DNA of 64,000 bases, from assembly GCA_040751755.1 (NCBI GenBank), contig JBFMHC010000046.1:1-64000 (forward strand), written 5' to 3'. Shown here piece by piece: positions 35,224 through 43,802 of the stretch. A program made the translations under genes and the position numbers. Source of the DNA: PFJX01 sp040751755. GTDB taxonomy: Bacteria > Pseudomonadota > Gammaproteobacteria > Burkholderiales > Thiobacillaceae. Within the stretch, counting starts at the first letter, position 1, and each line of letters opens with the position of its first letter. The notes under the pieces were generated by a model. That model was not told where the DNA came from. It did not search any database and saw only the letters and a list, made by a program, of their open reading frames with translations.

Positions 35224-36695
35224 AACTGGAAGAAGCTCTCCATGCGCGCCTGCAGGCGCTTGGCCTGGCGGAACGACTCCTTCAGGGCCTGGTGTTCCAC
35301 TGCGGTGAGGCTGGCCGGGTCGAGGCGGTTGCCCAGGGGGTGGCCGGCGGCGAGCTGGGCCTGGTGCACGCGCAGGCGCAGGCGCTGGATGGTGTGGAAG
35401 CCGTCCACCCAGGCCTCCACCTCCTGCGTATCCAGCTTCCAGGCCGCGCCCGCGCCGCGCAGGCGGGCAGCGGTGCCGGTCTCGCCCACGCCGGCGGCGA
35501 GGGCGAAGATGCGCGCGGCGTCGACGAAGGGCGTGGCGCCGTGCAGCTTCAGCTCGATGGTGTGCGCCTCCTCGCCGCTGCCGTCGACCACGAAGTCGCG
35601 CATCCAGCCCAGCGGCGGCCGGTTGCCCAGCGCGTTCCGCACCATGTGGCGGAGGAACTGGCGATTGTCGCGGATGCGCGCGTTGAGCCAGGCGCGCAGC
35701 GAGTCGGCGAGCGCGGCGTCGCCGGCGAGCGGGCGGAAGTCGAAGAAGATGCTGGCGTTGAGCAGCACCGGCGCGTCGCCGCGGAAGATCCAGTCGCCGA
35801 AGGTGGCCTGCCATTCCTCCAGGGACAGGCACCACTGCGGGTTGCCCGCCATGATGCCGCCCTTGCACAGGGGAAAGCCGCAGGCCGCGAGCGCCTCGTT
35901 CACCGCCTGCGCGAACGGCAGCAGCTCGGCGCGCGTCGCCTCCGGCGTCTGGCCGTCGCGCGGCAGGAAGATGAGGCCGTTGTCCTGGTCGGTGAGCAGG
36001 GTCTGTTCCAGACGTCCCTCCGAGCCGAGCGCCAGCCAGCAGAAGGCGAGACCGGCGAGCTGCGGGTGGCGGGCCTGCTCCAGCTCGATGATGCGCGTGG
36101 CGAGCAGGTCGTTGAGCTTGCTGATGAGCTGCGTCAGCTGCTCCGCCGCCACGCCCTGCAGCAGCAGGTTGCGCGCCAGCTGGCGGATGTCCGCCGCCGC
36201 CGCCTGCAGGGTGCCGAGTTCGCCGGCGCTGCGGATGTGCGTGGCGATGCGCGCGACGCCGACGCGCTGGCGCGCGAACAGGTCCTTTTCCGAGACCATC
36301 CCCACCACGCGCCCCTCGTCCACCAGCAGCACGTGGTGGATGCCGCCCTCCGCCATCAGCAGGGCCGCCTCGAAGGCGTGCGCGTCGGCGGCGAGCGACT
36401 TCGGCTCGGGGGTCATCAGGCGGTGCATCGGCGTGTCGAGCGTGGTGCCCGGCAGGACCACGCGGTCGATCAGGTCGTGCACGGTGAAGATGCCCAGCGG
36501 CCGGCCCTGGTCGGCGACGACGATGGAGCCGATACCCTCGCCGCGCATGGTCCGCAGGGCCTCGCCGAGCGGGGTGTCGGGCGCGCAGCTGACCGGCGCG
36601 CGCGACACCAGGCCGCGCAGCGGCGCCTGCAGGGCCTGTTCGTCCGACGCGCAGGTGGCGAGCTGGGACGGGGGGCTGGATGGCGGTTCGGGCAT
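35220..36695 (-). CDS. CBS / DUF294 nucleotidyltransferase-like protein without cNMP domain
   Basis: A 491-residue paralogue of the protein at 28617. It lacks the N-terminal cyclic-nucleotide domain and begins with a short Pro/Ser linker followed by two CBS domains (ISCAPDTPLGEALR type, residues about 30-150). The nucleotidyltransferase-like core is intact: LGSEGRLEQTLLTDQDNGLI, then LCKGGIMAGNPQWCLSLEEW. The two genes flank the acetate symporter and TctDE-like genes. The ATG at 36695 gives the best domain boundary. It is convergent with the kinase gene, overlapping by four bases. Confidence 0.85.
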   Translation of the reverse strand: MPEPPSSPPSQLATCASDEQALQAPLRGLVSRAPVSCAPDTPLGEALRTMRGEGIGSIVVADQGRPLGIFTVHDLIDRVVLPGTTLDTPMHRLMTPEPKSLAADAHAFEAALLMAEGGIHHVLLVDEGRVVGMVSEKDLFARQRVGVARIATHIRSAGELGTLQAAAADIRQLARNLLLQGVAAEQLTQLISKLNDLLATRIIELEQARHPQLAGLAFCWLALGSEGRLEQTLLTDQDNGLIFLPRDGQTPEATRAELLPFAQAVNEALAACGFPLCKGGIMAGNPQWCLSLEEWQATFGDWIFRGDAPVLLNASIFFDFRPLAGDAALADSLRAWLNARIRDNRQFLRHMVRNALGNRPPLGWMRDFVVDGSGEEAHTIELKLHGATPFVDAARIFALAAGVGETGTAARLRGAGAAWKLDTQEVEAWVDGFHTIQRLRLRVHQAQLAAGHPLGNRLDPASLTAVEHQALKESFRQAKRLQARMESFFQF

Positions 36696-36748
36696 GGGCG
36701 CACTCCGGGGTTGACGGAATTGTATGTGAGCCGCGCGCGGCCGTGCCG

Positions 36749-36763
36749 TTAACCTCGCTTTAA
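36749..36763 (+). promoter_or_regulatory. TTAA-N7-TTAA direct repeat (PmrA/QseB-box-like) before cytochrome b561
   Basis: TTAA at 36749-36752 and TTAA at 36760-36763, within GTTAAC-CTCGC-TTTAAG, 38 bases before the ATG of the b561 gene. It has the same 11-base half-site spacing as the boxes at 39907 and 42976, but its first half-site is imperfect. Confidence 0.5.
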
Positions 36764-36801
36764 GCTCGCCCGCGCAGACTGCGCGCCATCCATAACCCTC
36801 C

Positions 36802-37542
36802 ATGAGTCCGACCATGCCGAAACTGCTCGTCTGGGACCTGCCCACCCGCCTGTTCCACTGGGGCTTCGCCCTCGCCTTCACCGCCGCCTACCTGCTCGCC
36901 GAGGAGGAGGCGTGGCTGGGCTGGCACAGCTACTTCGGCTACCTGGTCGCCGGCCTGGTGGGGTTCCGCCTCGTCTGGGGCTTCGTCGGCGGCCGCTACA
37001 GCCGCTTCGCCGAGTTTCCGCCCAGTCCCGCGGCGGCCTGGCGTTATCTGCGCGGCCTGCTCGGCGGCGACGGCGAGCGCCACGTCGGCCACAATCCCGC
37101 CGGCGCCCTCGCCATCTATGCCCTCCTCGGCCTCGGTCTCGCCACCGCCGTGAGCGGCATGGCCCTGCTGGGTGCCGACCAGGGCCTGGGCCCGCTCGCC
37201 GGGGTGTTCCCGGAAAGCCGCGAGCACCTGCTCAAGGAGGTGCATGAGTTCTTCGCCAACGCCATGCTGGCGGTCGTGCTGCTGCACATCGGCGGCGTGA
37301 TCCTCGGCAGCCTGCGCCACCGCGAGAACCTGCCGCGCGCCATGGTCACCGGCTACAAGCAGGCGGAAGGCCGCCCGGTGCGCCCGGCGGTATGGATGGC
37401 GGCGCTGATGCTGGCCGCCGTCGCGGGTTTCACCGCCGTGCATGACTTCTCCGCCGGCTGCGGCGACAACGGCGCGGTCTGCGGCGAGGCGGGCGAAGGT
37501 GGAGAGGGCGGGGAAGGCGGGGAAGGCGGGGACGACGACTGA
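36802..37542 (+). CDS. Cytochrome b561-type membrane protein
   Basis: A 246-residue b-type cytochrome with about four transmembrane helices. It begins with LVWDLPTRLFHWGFALAFTA, the usual Ni-Fe-hydrogenase/b561 family start, where the His is a haem ligand; others are in WLGWHSYFGYLVAG, ERHVGHNPAG and VLLHIGGVIL. It would pass electrons between the quinone pool and periplasmic cytochromes such as the SHP/DHC pair encoded 5 kb away. The C-terminus is odd: two Cys (GCGDNGAVCGE) then a Gly/Glu repeat ending in three Asp. ATG at 36802 or 36814 are both possible. Confidence 0.88.
   Translation: MSPTMPKLLVWDLPTRLFHWGFALAFTAAYLLAEEEAWLGWHSYFGYLVAGLVGFRLVWGFVGGRYSRFAEFPPSPAAAWRYLRGLLGGDGERHVGHNPAGALAIYALLGLGLATAVSGMALLGADQGLGPLAGVFPESREHLLKEVHEFFANAMLAVVLLHIGGVILGSLRHRENLPRAMVTGYKQAEGRPVRPAVWMAALMLAAVAGFTAVHDFSAGCGDNGAVCGEAGEGGEGGEGGEGGDDD
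37498..37533 (+). repeat. 9-base tandem repeat at the 3' end of the b561 gene
   Basis: Units of GAAGGCGGG/GAGGGCGGG recur four times and encode the Gly-Glu-Gly tail (GEGGEGGEGGEGG). Such an in-frame repeat can vary in copy number by slippage. Confidence 0.6.
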
Positions 37543-38856
37543 TCAGCCCTGCGCGACCGGCAGCCGCACGCGCACCGTGAGGCCGCCGCCGGGCGTGTCG
37601 TCGAGCTCGACCGTGCCGTGGTGCTGCGCCACCACCTCGCGCACGATCGCCAGGCCCAGGCCGCTGCCCGGTACCTCACCGCCGGCGAGGCGGTGGAAGC
37701 GCTCGAACACCCGCCCCCGCGCCTCGGCGGGGATGCCCGGCCCGTTGTCGGTCACGCTCAGTTCCGCCCACTCCCCGTCGCCGTCCTGCCGTGGCGCCAG
37801 GGAGAGGTCGACGCGGCCGCCGGCGGGGATGTAGCGCAGGGCGTTGTCGACCAGGTTGTTGAGCATGATGCGCAGGCCGTCCGGGTCGCCGAGCACCTCG
37901 GCGGCCGCGGCCTCGGTGATGCCGAGGTCGATGTTGCGCGCCTCGGCCTGCGCGGAGAAGGTGCCCACGGCCTCCTTCATCAGCTCGTCCAGGCGCACGG
38001 GTCGCGCCGCCTGGCGCATGCCGCCCGGCTCCAGGCGCGCCATCTGCAGCAGCTGCGCGACCAGGCGGCCGGCGCGCTCGACCCCGGCCTCCAGCTCGGC
38101 CAGGGCCTGCAGGCGGTCCGCCTCGGTGGCGCCGCGCCGCGCGATCTGCGCCTGCAGTTTGATCGCGGTGAGGGGGGTGCGCAGCTCGTGTGCGGCGTCG
38201 GCGATGAAGCGGCGCTGCGCGGTCATGGCGGTGTCGAGGCGCGCCAGCAGGTCGTTGAGGGTGTTCACCAGCGGCGCGACCTCCTCGGGCAGGGCGCGCG
38301 CGTCGAGGGCGTGCAGGCTCTGCACGTCGCGCTGGCCGATCTCGCCGCGTACCTGCTGCAGCGGCGCCAGTGCGCGCGTGACGGCGGCGCGGATCAGCAG
38401 GCCCAGCACCACCACCAGGAGCACCAGCGGGATCAGCAGCCAGGGGGCGATGGCGGCGAAGCGGCGCGCGCGGTTGGCCGAGCTGGTCGCCACCTGGATG
38501 GTCAGGCCGCCCTCCTTGAGCGAATACACGCGCCATTCCGTGCCCTGCCAGGTCACGATCTTGAGGCCCGGCGGCTGTACCGGCGGACCGACGTCGTCGA
38601 GCGAGGAATAGAACAGGCTGCCGTCCTGCAGCCAGATCTGGCTGACGAACTGGCCGCGGTCGTCGCGCACCTCCTCGTCGTCGTCGTATTCCACGCCGTG
38701 ACGGGCGATCGAGTAGGCGATCTGCTCCAGGCCGTAGTCGCGGATGCGGTTGAAGCCGTTCCACGCCAGGGCATAGGTCACCACGCTCACCAGCAGGCCG
38801 GTGAGGATGAGGGCGCTGATCTGCCAGATCAGCAGCTGGCGGCGGATCGAGGTCAT
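37543..38856 (-). CDS. QseC-like sensor histidine kinase (pair 1)
   Basis: A 437-residue membrane kinase. It has a short cytoplasmic start, TM1 at about residues 10-30, a periplasmic region of about 110 residues that is acidic near EYDDDEEVRDDRG, TM2 at about 140-160 and HAMP. HisKA has FIADAAHELRTPLTAI and the ATPase domain has MLNNLVDNALRYIP, TDNGPGIP and GSGLGLAIVREVV. It belongs to the QseC/PmrB class, which senses cations, metals or membrane stress. Its ATG overlaps the regulator stop by four bases. It is convergent with, and directly abuts, the b561 gene. Confidence 0.9.
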   Translation of the reverse strand: MTSIRRQLLIWQISALILTGLLVSVVTYALAWNGFNRIRDYGLEQIAYSIARHGVEYDDDEEVRDDRGQFVSQIWLQDGSLFYSSLDDVGPPVQPPGLKIVTWQGTEWRVYSLKEGGLTIQVATSSANRARRFAAIAPWLLIPLVLLVVVLGLLIRAAVTRALAPLQQVRGEIGQRDVQSLHALDARALPEEVAPLVNTLNDLLARLDTAMTAQRRFIADAAHELRTPLTAIKLQAQIARRGATEADRLQALAELEAGVERAGRLVAQLLQMARLEPGGMRQAARPVRLDELMKEAVGTFSAQAEARNIDLGITEAAAAEVLGDPDGLRIMLNNLVDNALRYIPAGGRVDLSLAPRQDGDGEWAELSVTDNGPGIPAEARGRVFERFHRLAGGEVPGSGLGLAIVREVVAQHHGTVELDDTPGGGLTVRVRLPVAQG

Positions 38857-39530
38857 GCGGGCGGGGCTGGGGGCGGTTCCACGAGCTTATAGCCGACGCC
38901 GCGCACGTTGCGTATCCAGGCCGCGCCGATCTTGCGGCGCAGGTTGTGGATGTGCACCTCGATGGCGTTGCTGGCGATCTCCTCGCCCCAGCCGTACAGG
39001 CGTTCCTCCAGGGCCTCGCGCGACAGCACGGTGCCGGGCGACTCGAGCAGCGCCTGCAGGAGTGTGAATTCGCGTTGCGAAAGCGGCAGCGGCTGGCCGT
39101 GCAGATGCGCCTCCTTGCCGAGCGGGTCCAGGCTGAGGGCGCCGACGCGGACCTCGGGGCGGCTGCGCCCCTGGTGGCGGCGGATCAGGGCATGTACCCG
39201 CGCGATCAGTTCGTCCAGGTCGAAGGGCTTGATCAGGTAGTCGTCCGCGCCCAGGTTGAGGCCGCTGACGCGGTCCGCCACCGCGTCGCGCGCGGTGACG
39301 ATGAGCACGGGGGTCTGGATGCCGGCCTGGCGCAGGTTCCTGAGCACCTGCAGGCCGTCCTGGCGCGGCAGGCCGAGGTCCAGCAGCAACGCGGCATAGC
39401 CGCCATTCTTCAAGGCCAGCTCGGCGGCCTTGCCGTCGCGTACCCAGTCCAGGGCGAAGCCGGCGAGGCGCAGGCCCCGCTCGATGCTGGCGCCGATCAT
39501 GGCGTCGTCCTCGGCCAACAGGATCTTCAT
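38853..39530 (-). CDS. QseB-like OmpR-family response regulator (pair 1)
   Basis: A 225-residue regulator with receiver residues EDD (6-8), the phospho-acceptor Asp in LLLDLGLPRQDG and Lys in YLIKPFDLDELIAR, and a winged-helix domain with VHIHNLRRKIG and VRGVGYKL. QseB/PmrA regulators bind TTAA direct repeats, the kind of box seen at 36749, 39907 and 42976. It is coupled to its kinase by a four-base overlap. A terminator lies 20 bases upstream, so it must have its own promoter between 39531 and 39549 or rely on read-through. Confidence 0.9.
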   Translation of the reverse strand: MKILLAEDDAMIGASIERGLRLAGFALDWVRDGKAAELALKNGGYAALLLDLGLPRQDGLQVLRNLRQAGIQTPVLIVTARDAVADRVSGLNLGADDYLIKPFDLDELIARVHALIRRHQGRSRPEVRVGALSLDPLGKEAHLHGQPLPLSQREFTLLQALLESPGTVLSREALEERLYGWGEEIASNAIEVHIHNLRRKIGAAWIRNVRGVGYKLVEPPPAPPA

Positions 39531-39549
39531 GCGCGTAGTCTAGGGGGAT

Positions 39550-39580
39550 AAAAAAAAGCGGGGCCTGCCCCGCTTTTTTT
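39550..39580. terminator. Bidirectional rho-independent terminator
   Basis: AAAAAAAGCGGGG and CCCCGCTTTTTTT form a 13-base-pair perfect stem with a four-base loop. It follows the stop of the Ala/Lys-rich gene on the minus strand and separates that gene from the downstream regulator-kinase pair. Confidence 0.9.
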
Positions 39581-39597
39581 CGTCCGCGATCGCCGGC

Positions 39598-39837
39598 TTA
39601 CTTGGCGGGGGCGGCAGCAGGGGCAGCGGCGTCGGCCTTCTTCTCCTCAGCCTTCTTGGCGGCCTTCTTGGCCTTCTTCGCGGGCTTGGCGGCCTCTTCT
39701 TTCTTGGCGGGTTCGGCGGCCTTGGCGGCTTCAGCGGGCTTGGCAGCCTCGGCGGGCTTGGCAGCGTCGGCGGCGTGGACGGAACCGAAGGCCATCAGGG
39801 AGGCGGCGGCCAGCAGGGCGGTCAGGGTCTTGCTCAT
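39598..39837 (-). CDS. Small secreted Ala/Lys-rich protein
   Basis: A 79-residue protein with a clear Sec signal peptide (MSKTLTALLAAASLMAFGSV, cleaved after HAADA-like residues). The mature part is pure low-complexity Ala-Lys-Glu-Pro, with repeats such as AAKPAEAAKPAEAAK and KPAKKAKKAAKKAEEK. It would be a highly charged periplasmic polypeptide. It may bind polyanions or membranes or act as a buffer for metals; no enzyme fold is possible. A regulatory box like that of the SHP gene lies 70 bases upstream, so it is probably regulated with the cytochromes. A GGAGA site precedes the ATG. Confidence 0.75.
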   Translation of the reverse strand: MSKTLTALLAAASLMAFGSVHAADAAKPAEAAKPAEAAKAAEPAKKEEAAKPAKKAKKAAKKAEEKKADAAAPAAAPAK

Positions 39838-39891
39838 GTCATTGTCTCCAATCGGTTGAGAGCGCCGAACGGCGTGTTCGGTAGGGCGATT

Positions 39892-39921
39892 CTTGCCGCT
39901 CAAGACTTAATGCACACTTAA
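39892..39921 (-). promoter_or_regulatory. PmrA/QseB-box-like site with shared promoter layout, Ala/Lys-rich gene
   Basis: On the minus strand CTTAAG-TGTGC-ATTAAG (TTAA at 39918-39921 and 39907-39910) is followed after six bases by GCGGCAAG (39899-39892) and AATCGC. The same order and spacing occur at the SHP gene. The box overlaps the stop codon of the upstream kinase gene. Confidence 0.6.
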
Positions 39922-41306
39922 GGTGCAAGCCGTTCCAGCGTCGCCTGGAAACCACCGCCCGGCAGGTTCTCCAGCTTCAGCCCGGCGCCGTGCAGCTGCG
40001 CCACGCGCTGCACGATGGCGAGGCCCAGGCCGGTGCCTTCGGCCTGCACGTCGCGGCCGCGGTAAAAGCGTTCGGTGAGGCGTGCCAGCTCCTCCTCCGC
40101 GACGCCCGCGCCGTCGTCGCGCACCCACAGGCGGATGCCCGATTCCGCGCGCTCCGCGCCCAGGGTGACCCGGCCGCCCTCGGGCAGGTAGCGCACCGCG
40201 TTCTCCAGCAGGTTGCGCAGCGCCAGGCCGAGCAGGTCGGGGTCGCCGCGCACGGCGAGGGCATCGTCCGCAGCGATCGCGACGGCGATGCCCTTGGCCT
40301 CCGCCTGCGGCCGCAATGCCTCGGCGGCCTGGCGCAGCAGCGCGGCTGCCTCGCAGGGCCGTGCCTCCGGCACGCCGCTGAGCGGATCCAGGCGCGCCAG
40401 GCGCAGCAGCTGCTCGACCAGGCGGGTGGCGCGTCCCACCCCCGCCAGCACCTGGCCCAGGGCATGCTCGCGCGTCGCCGCATCGCCGGCCATGCGCGCC
40501 ACCTGCGCCTGCACCTGCAGGGCGGCGAGCGGCGTGCGCAGCTCGTGTGCCGCGTCGGCGGTGAAGCGGCGTTCGTTGTCGAGGGCGCGGCCGAGGCGGC
40601 GCAGCAGGTCGTTGAGCGCCGCCAGCAGGGGTTGGGTCTCGCGCGGCATGTCCTGCGTGGGCAGGGGTGCGAGGGCGTCGGGGGCGCGTTCGCCGACGTC
40701 GCGCGCCAGTCGCTCCAGAGGGCGCAGACCGCCGTCCACGGCGAGGAAGATCAGCGCCACCAGCAGGGGCAGGGCGACCGCGAACGGCAGGGAGACGCGC
40801 ATCGCCACCTCCAGCGCCGCGCGCGCGCGGCCGCCGGTCGGCTGCGCCACCTGCACCTGCAGGCGGCCGCCGGCGTCGCGCTGCGTCAGGGTGCGCCACA
40901 CCTCGCCGCCGTGTTCCATGTCCGCGTAGCCGGGCCGCGGACGCAGGGGCATCGCCGGCGCGCGCGCGGAACGCAGCACGAGTTCGCCGTGTCCCTGCCG
41001 GTCCAGGGACCACACCTGGAACTCCAGCGGCTGCTCGTAGGCGTGCAGGGGGGCGCCCTCGACCAGTTCCACGAGCGCCGATCCCGGGGCGGCGCCGAGC
41101 ACCTCGGCCTCCTCGCCCTCGTGCACGTCCTCCATCTCGTGCCGTACCTGCGAGAGCAGCAGGCGCGCGGACTGTGCGAGCTGGCTGTCGAGCAGCTCAA
41201 TCGCCTCGTGGCGCGCGCCCAGGTAGCCGGCCGCCACGGCGATGCACCACACCAGCAGGGTGACGGTACCGACCGACCAGAGCAGGCGCGCGCGCAGCGA
41301 GGCCAT
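39918..41306 (-). CDS. QseC-like sensor histidine kinase (pair 2)
   Basis: A 462-residue membrane kinase with TM1 at about residues 10-30, a periplasmic region with an acidic patch (EMEDVHEGEEAEV), and TM2 at about 165-190. HisKA has FTADAAHELRTPLAAL near residue 245 and the ATPase domain has ALRNLLENAVRYLP, VRDDGAGVAEEE and GTGLGLAIVQRVA. It is a second, divergent QseC-like kinase only 1 kb from pair 1. The acidic periplasmic patch, seen in both kinases, is typical of metal- or polyamine-sensing PmrB/QseC proteins. It lies three bases after the stop of its regulator. Confidence 0.9.
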   Translation of the reverse strand: MASLRARLLWSVGTVTLLVWCIAVAAGYLGARHEAIELLDSQLAQSARLLLSQVRHEMEDVHEGEEAEVLGAAPGSALVELVEGAPLHAYEQPLEFQVWSLDRQGHGELVLRSARAPAMPLRPRPGYADMEHGGEVWRTLTQRDAGGRLQVQVAQPTGGRARAALEVAMRVSLPFAVALPLLVALIFLAVDGGLRPLERLARDVGERAPDALAPLPTQDMPRETQPLLAALNDLLRRLGRALDNERRFTADAAHELRTPLAALQVQAQVARMAGDAATREHALGQVLAGVGRATRLVEQLLRLARLDPLSGVPEARPCEAAALLRQAAEALRPQAEAKGIAVAIAADDALAVRGDPDLLGLALRNLLENAVRYLPEGGRVTLGAERAESGIRLWVRDDGAGVAEEELARLTERFYRGRDVQAEGTGLGLAIVQRVAQLHGAGLKLENLPGGGFQATLERLAP

Positions 41307-41309
41307 GGC

Positions 41310-41972
<663 letters not shown>

Positions 41973-42049
41973 GCGCCTTCCTCACGTATCGGGATGCCGG
42001 GGATTATGCCGCCGGCCGGTGCCGCCGAGGCCGCTGATCGCACCCACAT

Positions 42050-42517
42050 TCAGCGCGGCACGCGGATGCCGCGCTCGCCGAAGTCGCCCTGCTCCGCGCG
42101 GCTGTGGCAGGCCTGGCAGTTGGCCGGGCTCTTCACCGCCGGGCGGCGCCACACGGCCGCGCCGAGTTCGTCGTGCTCGTGCACGAACCACGGGCTCTTG
42201 CTGATGGACAGCGGCGCCGCCGGGTCGACGCGCTGGCGGCCGGCGTGGCGCAGGGCATGGTCGAGCAGGACCTGGCGACGTGCCGGGTCGAGGCTGGCAT
42301 CGGTGCCGAAGTGCCGCTCCAGGTTCGCCATGAGCTGGCGCCAGGAGGCGGCGGGCAGGAGCTGCGGCGGATAGGCGACGTGGCAGCTGCCGCACTCCTC
42401 GCGCCAGGCGGCATGCGCCGGGTCCTTGGCGGCGGCCGCGGAGGGCGTGAATTCGTCGTGGCCGGCCCAGGCGCCGCCGGCATACAGGCCGAGGAGGATC
42501 AGGATGGCGTTTTTCAC
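42050..42517 (-). CDS. Dihaem cytochrome c (DHC)
   Basis: A 155-residue periplasmic protein with a signal peptide (NAILILLGLYAGGAWA) and two CXXCH haem sites: CGSCH near residue 42 and CQACH near residue 135. The second lies in NCQACHSRAEQGDFGERGI, typical of DHC. DHC is the redox partner of the SHP monohaem cytochrome in Rhodobacter and Shewanella. I chose the GTG at 42517, preceded by AAGGGG, because the longer frame lacks a signal peptide. The gene follows SHP by 11 bases. Confidence 0.88.
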   Translation of the reverse strand: MKNAILILLGLYAGGAWAGHDEFTPSAAAAKDPAHAAWREECGSCHVAYPPQLLPAASWRQLMANLERHFGTDASLDPARRQVLLDHALRHAGRQRVDPAAPLSISKSPWFVHEHDELGAAVWRRPAVKSPANCQACHSRAEQGDFGERGIRVPR

Positions 42518-42528
42518 GGCGGGCCCCT

Positions 42529-42930
42529 TCAGCGCACGGATTGCAGGTAGGCGATGAAATCGCCCTTTTCGCGCGCGTTGCAGGCGCGCGCGAGGACGTC
42601 GTTGCAGTTGCGCTTGAACCACTTCTCGACCTTGGCGGGGTCGCTCAGGCGCTCCGCGTTGGCCACCGGCGCGAGCGGCAGGATGGACTTGCCGGTGCGC
42701 GCGTGCCGGCCCTCCGCCCTGGGGTCCGGCGTATGGCAGCTGGTGCAGGACTCGACACCCGCCTCCCGGCCCTGGCGGGCCTGGAAGAACTGCCGCCCGC
42801 GCTCCGCGGAGAAGGCCTTGAAGGCGGGGTCCTCGGCGCGCGCCTGGGCGGCGTAGCCGGCCAGCAGGTCGGCGTGCGCGAGGGGGGGGGCGAGACAGAG
42901 GAGGGCGAGGGCGACGATGGGGATGCGCAT
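42529..42930 (-). CDS. SHP-like monohaem cytochrome c (DUF1924)
   Basis: A 133-residue periplasmic protein with a signal peptide ending near AHADL and one haem site CTSCHTPDP near residue 62. The C-terminal half has the DUF1924/SHP features WFKRNCNDVLARACNAREKG, with two further cysteines and the Asn that in sphaeroides haem protein is a haem-distal ligand. SHP can bind oxygen or nitric oxide and receives electrons from DHC. It is the first gene of the operon, with an AGGAG site and a QseB-like box 45 bases upstream. Confidence 0.9.
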   Translation of the reverse strand: MRIPIVALALLCLAPPLAHADLLAGYAAQARAEDPAFKAFSAERGRQFFQARQGREAGVESCTSCHTPDPRAEGRHARTGKSILPLAPVANAERLSDPAKVEKWFKRNCNDVLARACNAREKGDFIAYLQSVR

Positions 42931-42960
42931 GGCAGGCTCCTGGGTTGAGACGCCGCGTAC

Positions 42961-42990
42961 CTTGCCGCGCGAAGCTTAATCCTGGGTTAA
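42961..42990 (-). promoter_or_regulatory. PmrA/QseB-box-like site and promoter of the SHP-DHC operon
   Basis: On the minus strand TTTAAC-CCAGG-ATTAAG (TTAA at 42987-42990 and 42976-42979) is followed after six bases by GCGGCAAG (42968-42961) and GTACGC. The element-by-element match to the site at 39892-39921 makes chance unlikely. It lies 30 bases upstream of the SHP ATG when measured from GCGGCAAG. Confidence 0.6.
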
Positions 42991-43086
42991 ACCTGGAACT
43001 GCTGGAAGCGGCGGTTGACGTGCATCAGTTGCCTTGACCGCGAATCGCGGGAATATTGGCGTGCCTCCATCCCCCCGCCGCCTGCC

Positions 43087-43545
43087 ATGAAGATCCAGAT
43101 CCAGACCGAAGCCTTCGACCTTGCCGCCGAGGTCGCCGCCCTGCACCGCGCCAACCCCAAGGTGGGCGCGGTGGCGGCCTTCCTCGGCCTGGTGCGCGAC
43201 GTCAACGAGGGCCAGGGCGTGTCCGCCATGACCCTGGAGCACTACCCCGGCATGACCGAGAAGGCGCTCGCCGGGATCGTCGCCGAGGCCGAGGCGCGCT
43301 GGCAGGTGCTGGACTGCTGCGTCATCCACCGCGTCGGCCCGCTCGCCCCCACCGACCCCATCGTCCTCGTCGCCGTCGCCTCGGCGCATCGCGGCGACGC
43401 CTTCGCCGCCTGCGAGTTCATCATGGACTATCTGAAGACGCGCGCGCCGTTCTGGAAGAAGGAGGCGACGCCGGCAGGCGAGAAGTGGGTGGACGCGCGC
43501 GAGTCCGACGACGCGGCGGCGGCGCGCTGGGGCGCGGGCGGCTGA
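43087..43545 (+). CDS. moaE: Molybdopterin synthase catalytic subunit
   Basis: MoaE, with MoaD, inserts sulfur into precursor Z to make molybdopterin. The 152-residue protein carries the typical GAVAAFLGLVRD segment, TLEHYPGMTEKAL, HRVGPLAPTDPIVLVAVAS, and the PFWKKEATPAGEKWVDAR motif with the catalytic lysines. No other moa gene lies nearby. The ATG at 43087 was chosen over the earlier frame start at 43015 by family length. A ModA-like binding protein gene occurs 16 kb away but on the other strand. Confidence 0.93.
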   Translation: MKIQIQTEAFDLAAEVAALHRANPKVGAVAAFLGLVRDVNEGQGVSAMTLEHYPGMTEKALAGIVAEAEARWQVLDCCVIHRVGPLAPTDPIVLVAVASAHRGDAFAACEFIMDYLKTRAPFWKKEATPAGEKWVDARESDDAAAARWGAGG

Positions 43546-43548
43546 ACC

Positions 43549-43644
43549 TCAGGCCGTCGCGCCGTCGGTCGCCCCCAGCAGCGCCGCCAGCCGTGTCGAC
43601 AGACGCTGGTCGCGTGGCAGGGCGGCCTCGATTCCGTTATCCAC
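43549..43644 (-). CDS. Very short ORF after the Hpt remnant (31 aa)
   Basis: A GTG-started frame of 31 codons, DNGIEAALPRDQRLSTRLAA in part, amphipathic, beginning five bases after the stop of the 50-residue ORF. It may be a leftover of a longer protein cut by deletion or just a chance frame. No known domain. Confidence 0.25.
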   Translation of the reverse strand: MDNGIEAALPRDQRLSTRLAALLGATDGATA

Positions 43645-43649
43645 GGTGG

Positions 43650-43802
43650 TCAGTCCTGATCGTTCAAGGTTTCGTGATCGCCCGGCGTCGTCTCCAGGCG
43701 CAGGATCAGGGCCTCGATGTCGTTGCAGCGTGCCGGCAGCTCGGCGAGAAAGGCCTGGCGCAGGCCGGCGGGCATCGCTTCGATCTGGCTGGAAGAGGTC
43801 AT
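43650..43802 (-). pseudogene. 50-residue ORF resembling the start of an Hpt domain, truncated
   Basis: The frame starts at the ATG at 43802, overlapping the stop of the GGDEF gene by four bases, as is usual in this operon. It reads MPAGLRQAFLAELPARCNDI, which looks like the first two helices of an Hpt domain, then stops after a charged tail (DHETLNDQD) where the phospho-histidine helix should follow. The expected HxLKG segment is absent from the remaining 100 bases. I judge it a truncated Hpt gene, though a genuine short peptide cannot be excluded. Confidence 0.5.

Noticed and set aside
43015..43087. Longer N-terminus of MoaE
   Set aside because: The 24 extra codons (starting MTCISCLDRESREYW) do not match the family; the ATG at 43087 gives the usual start.
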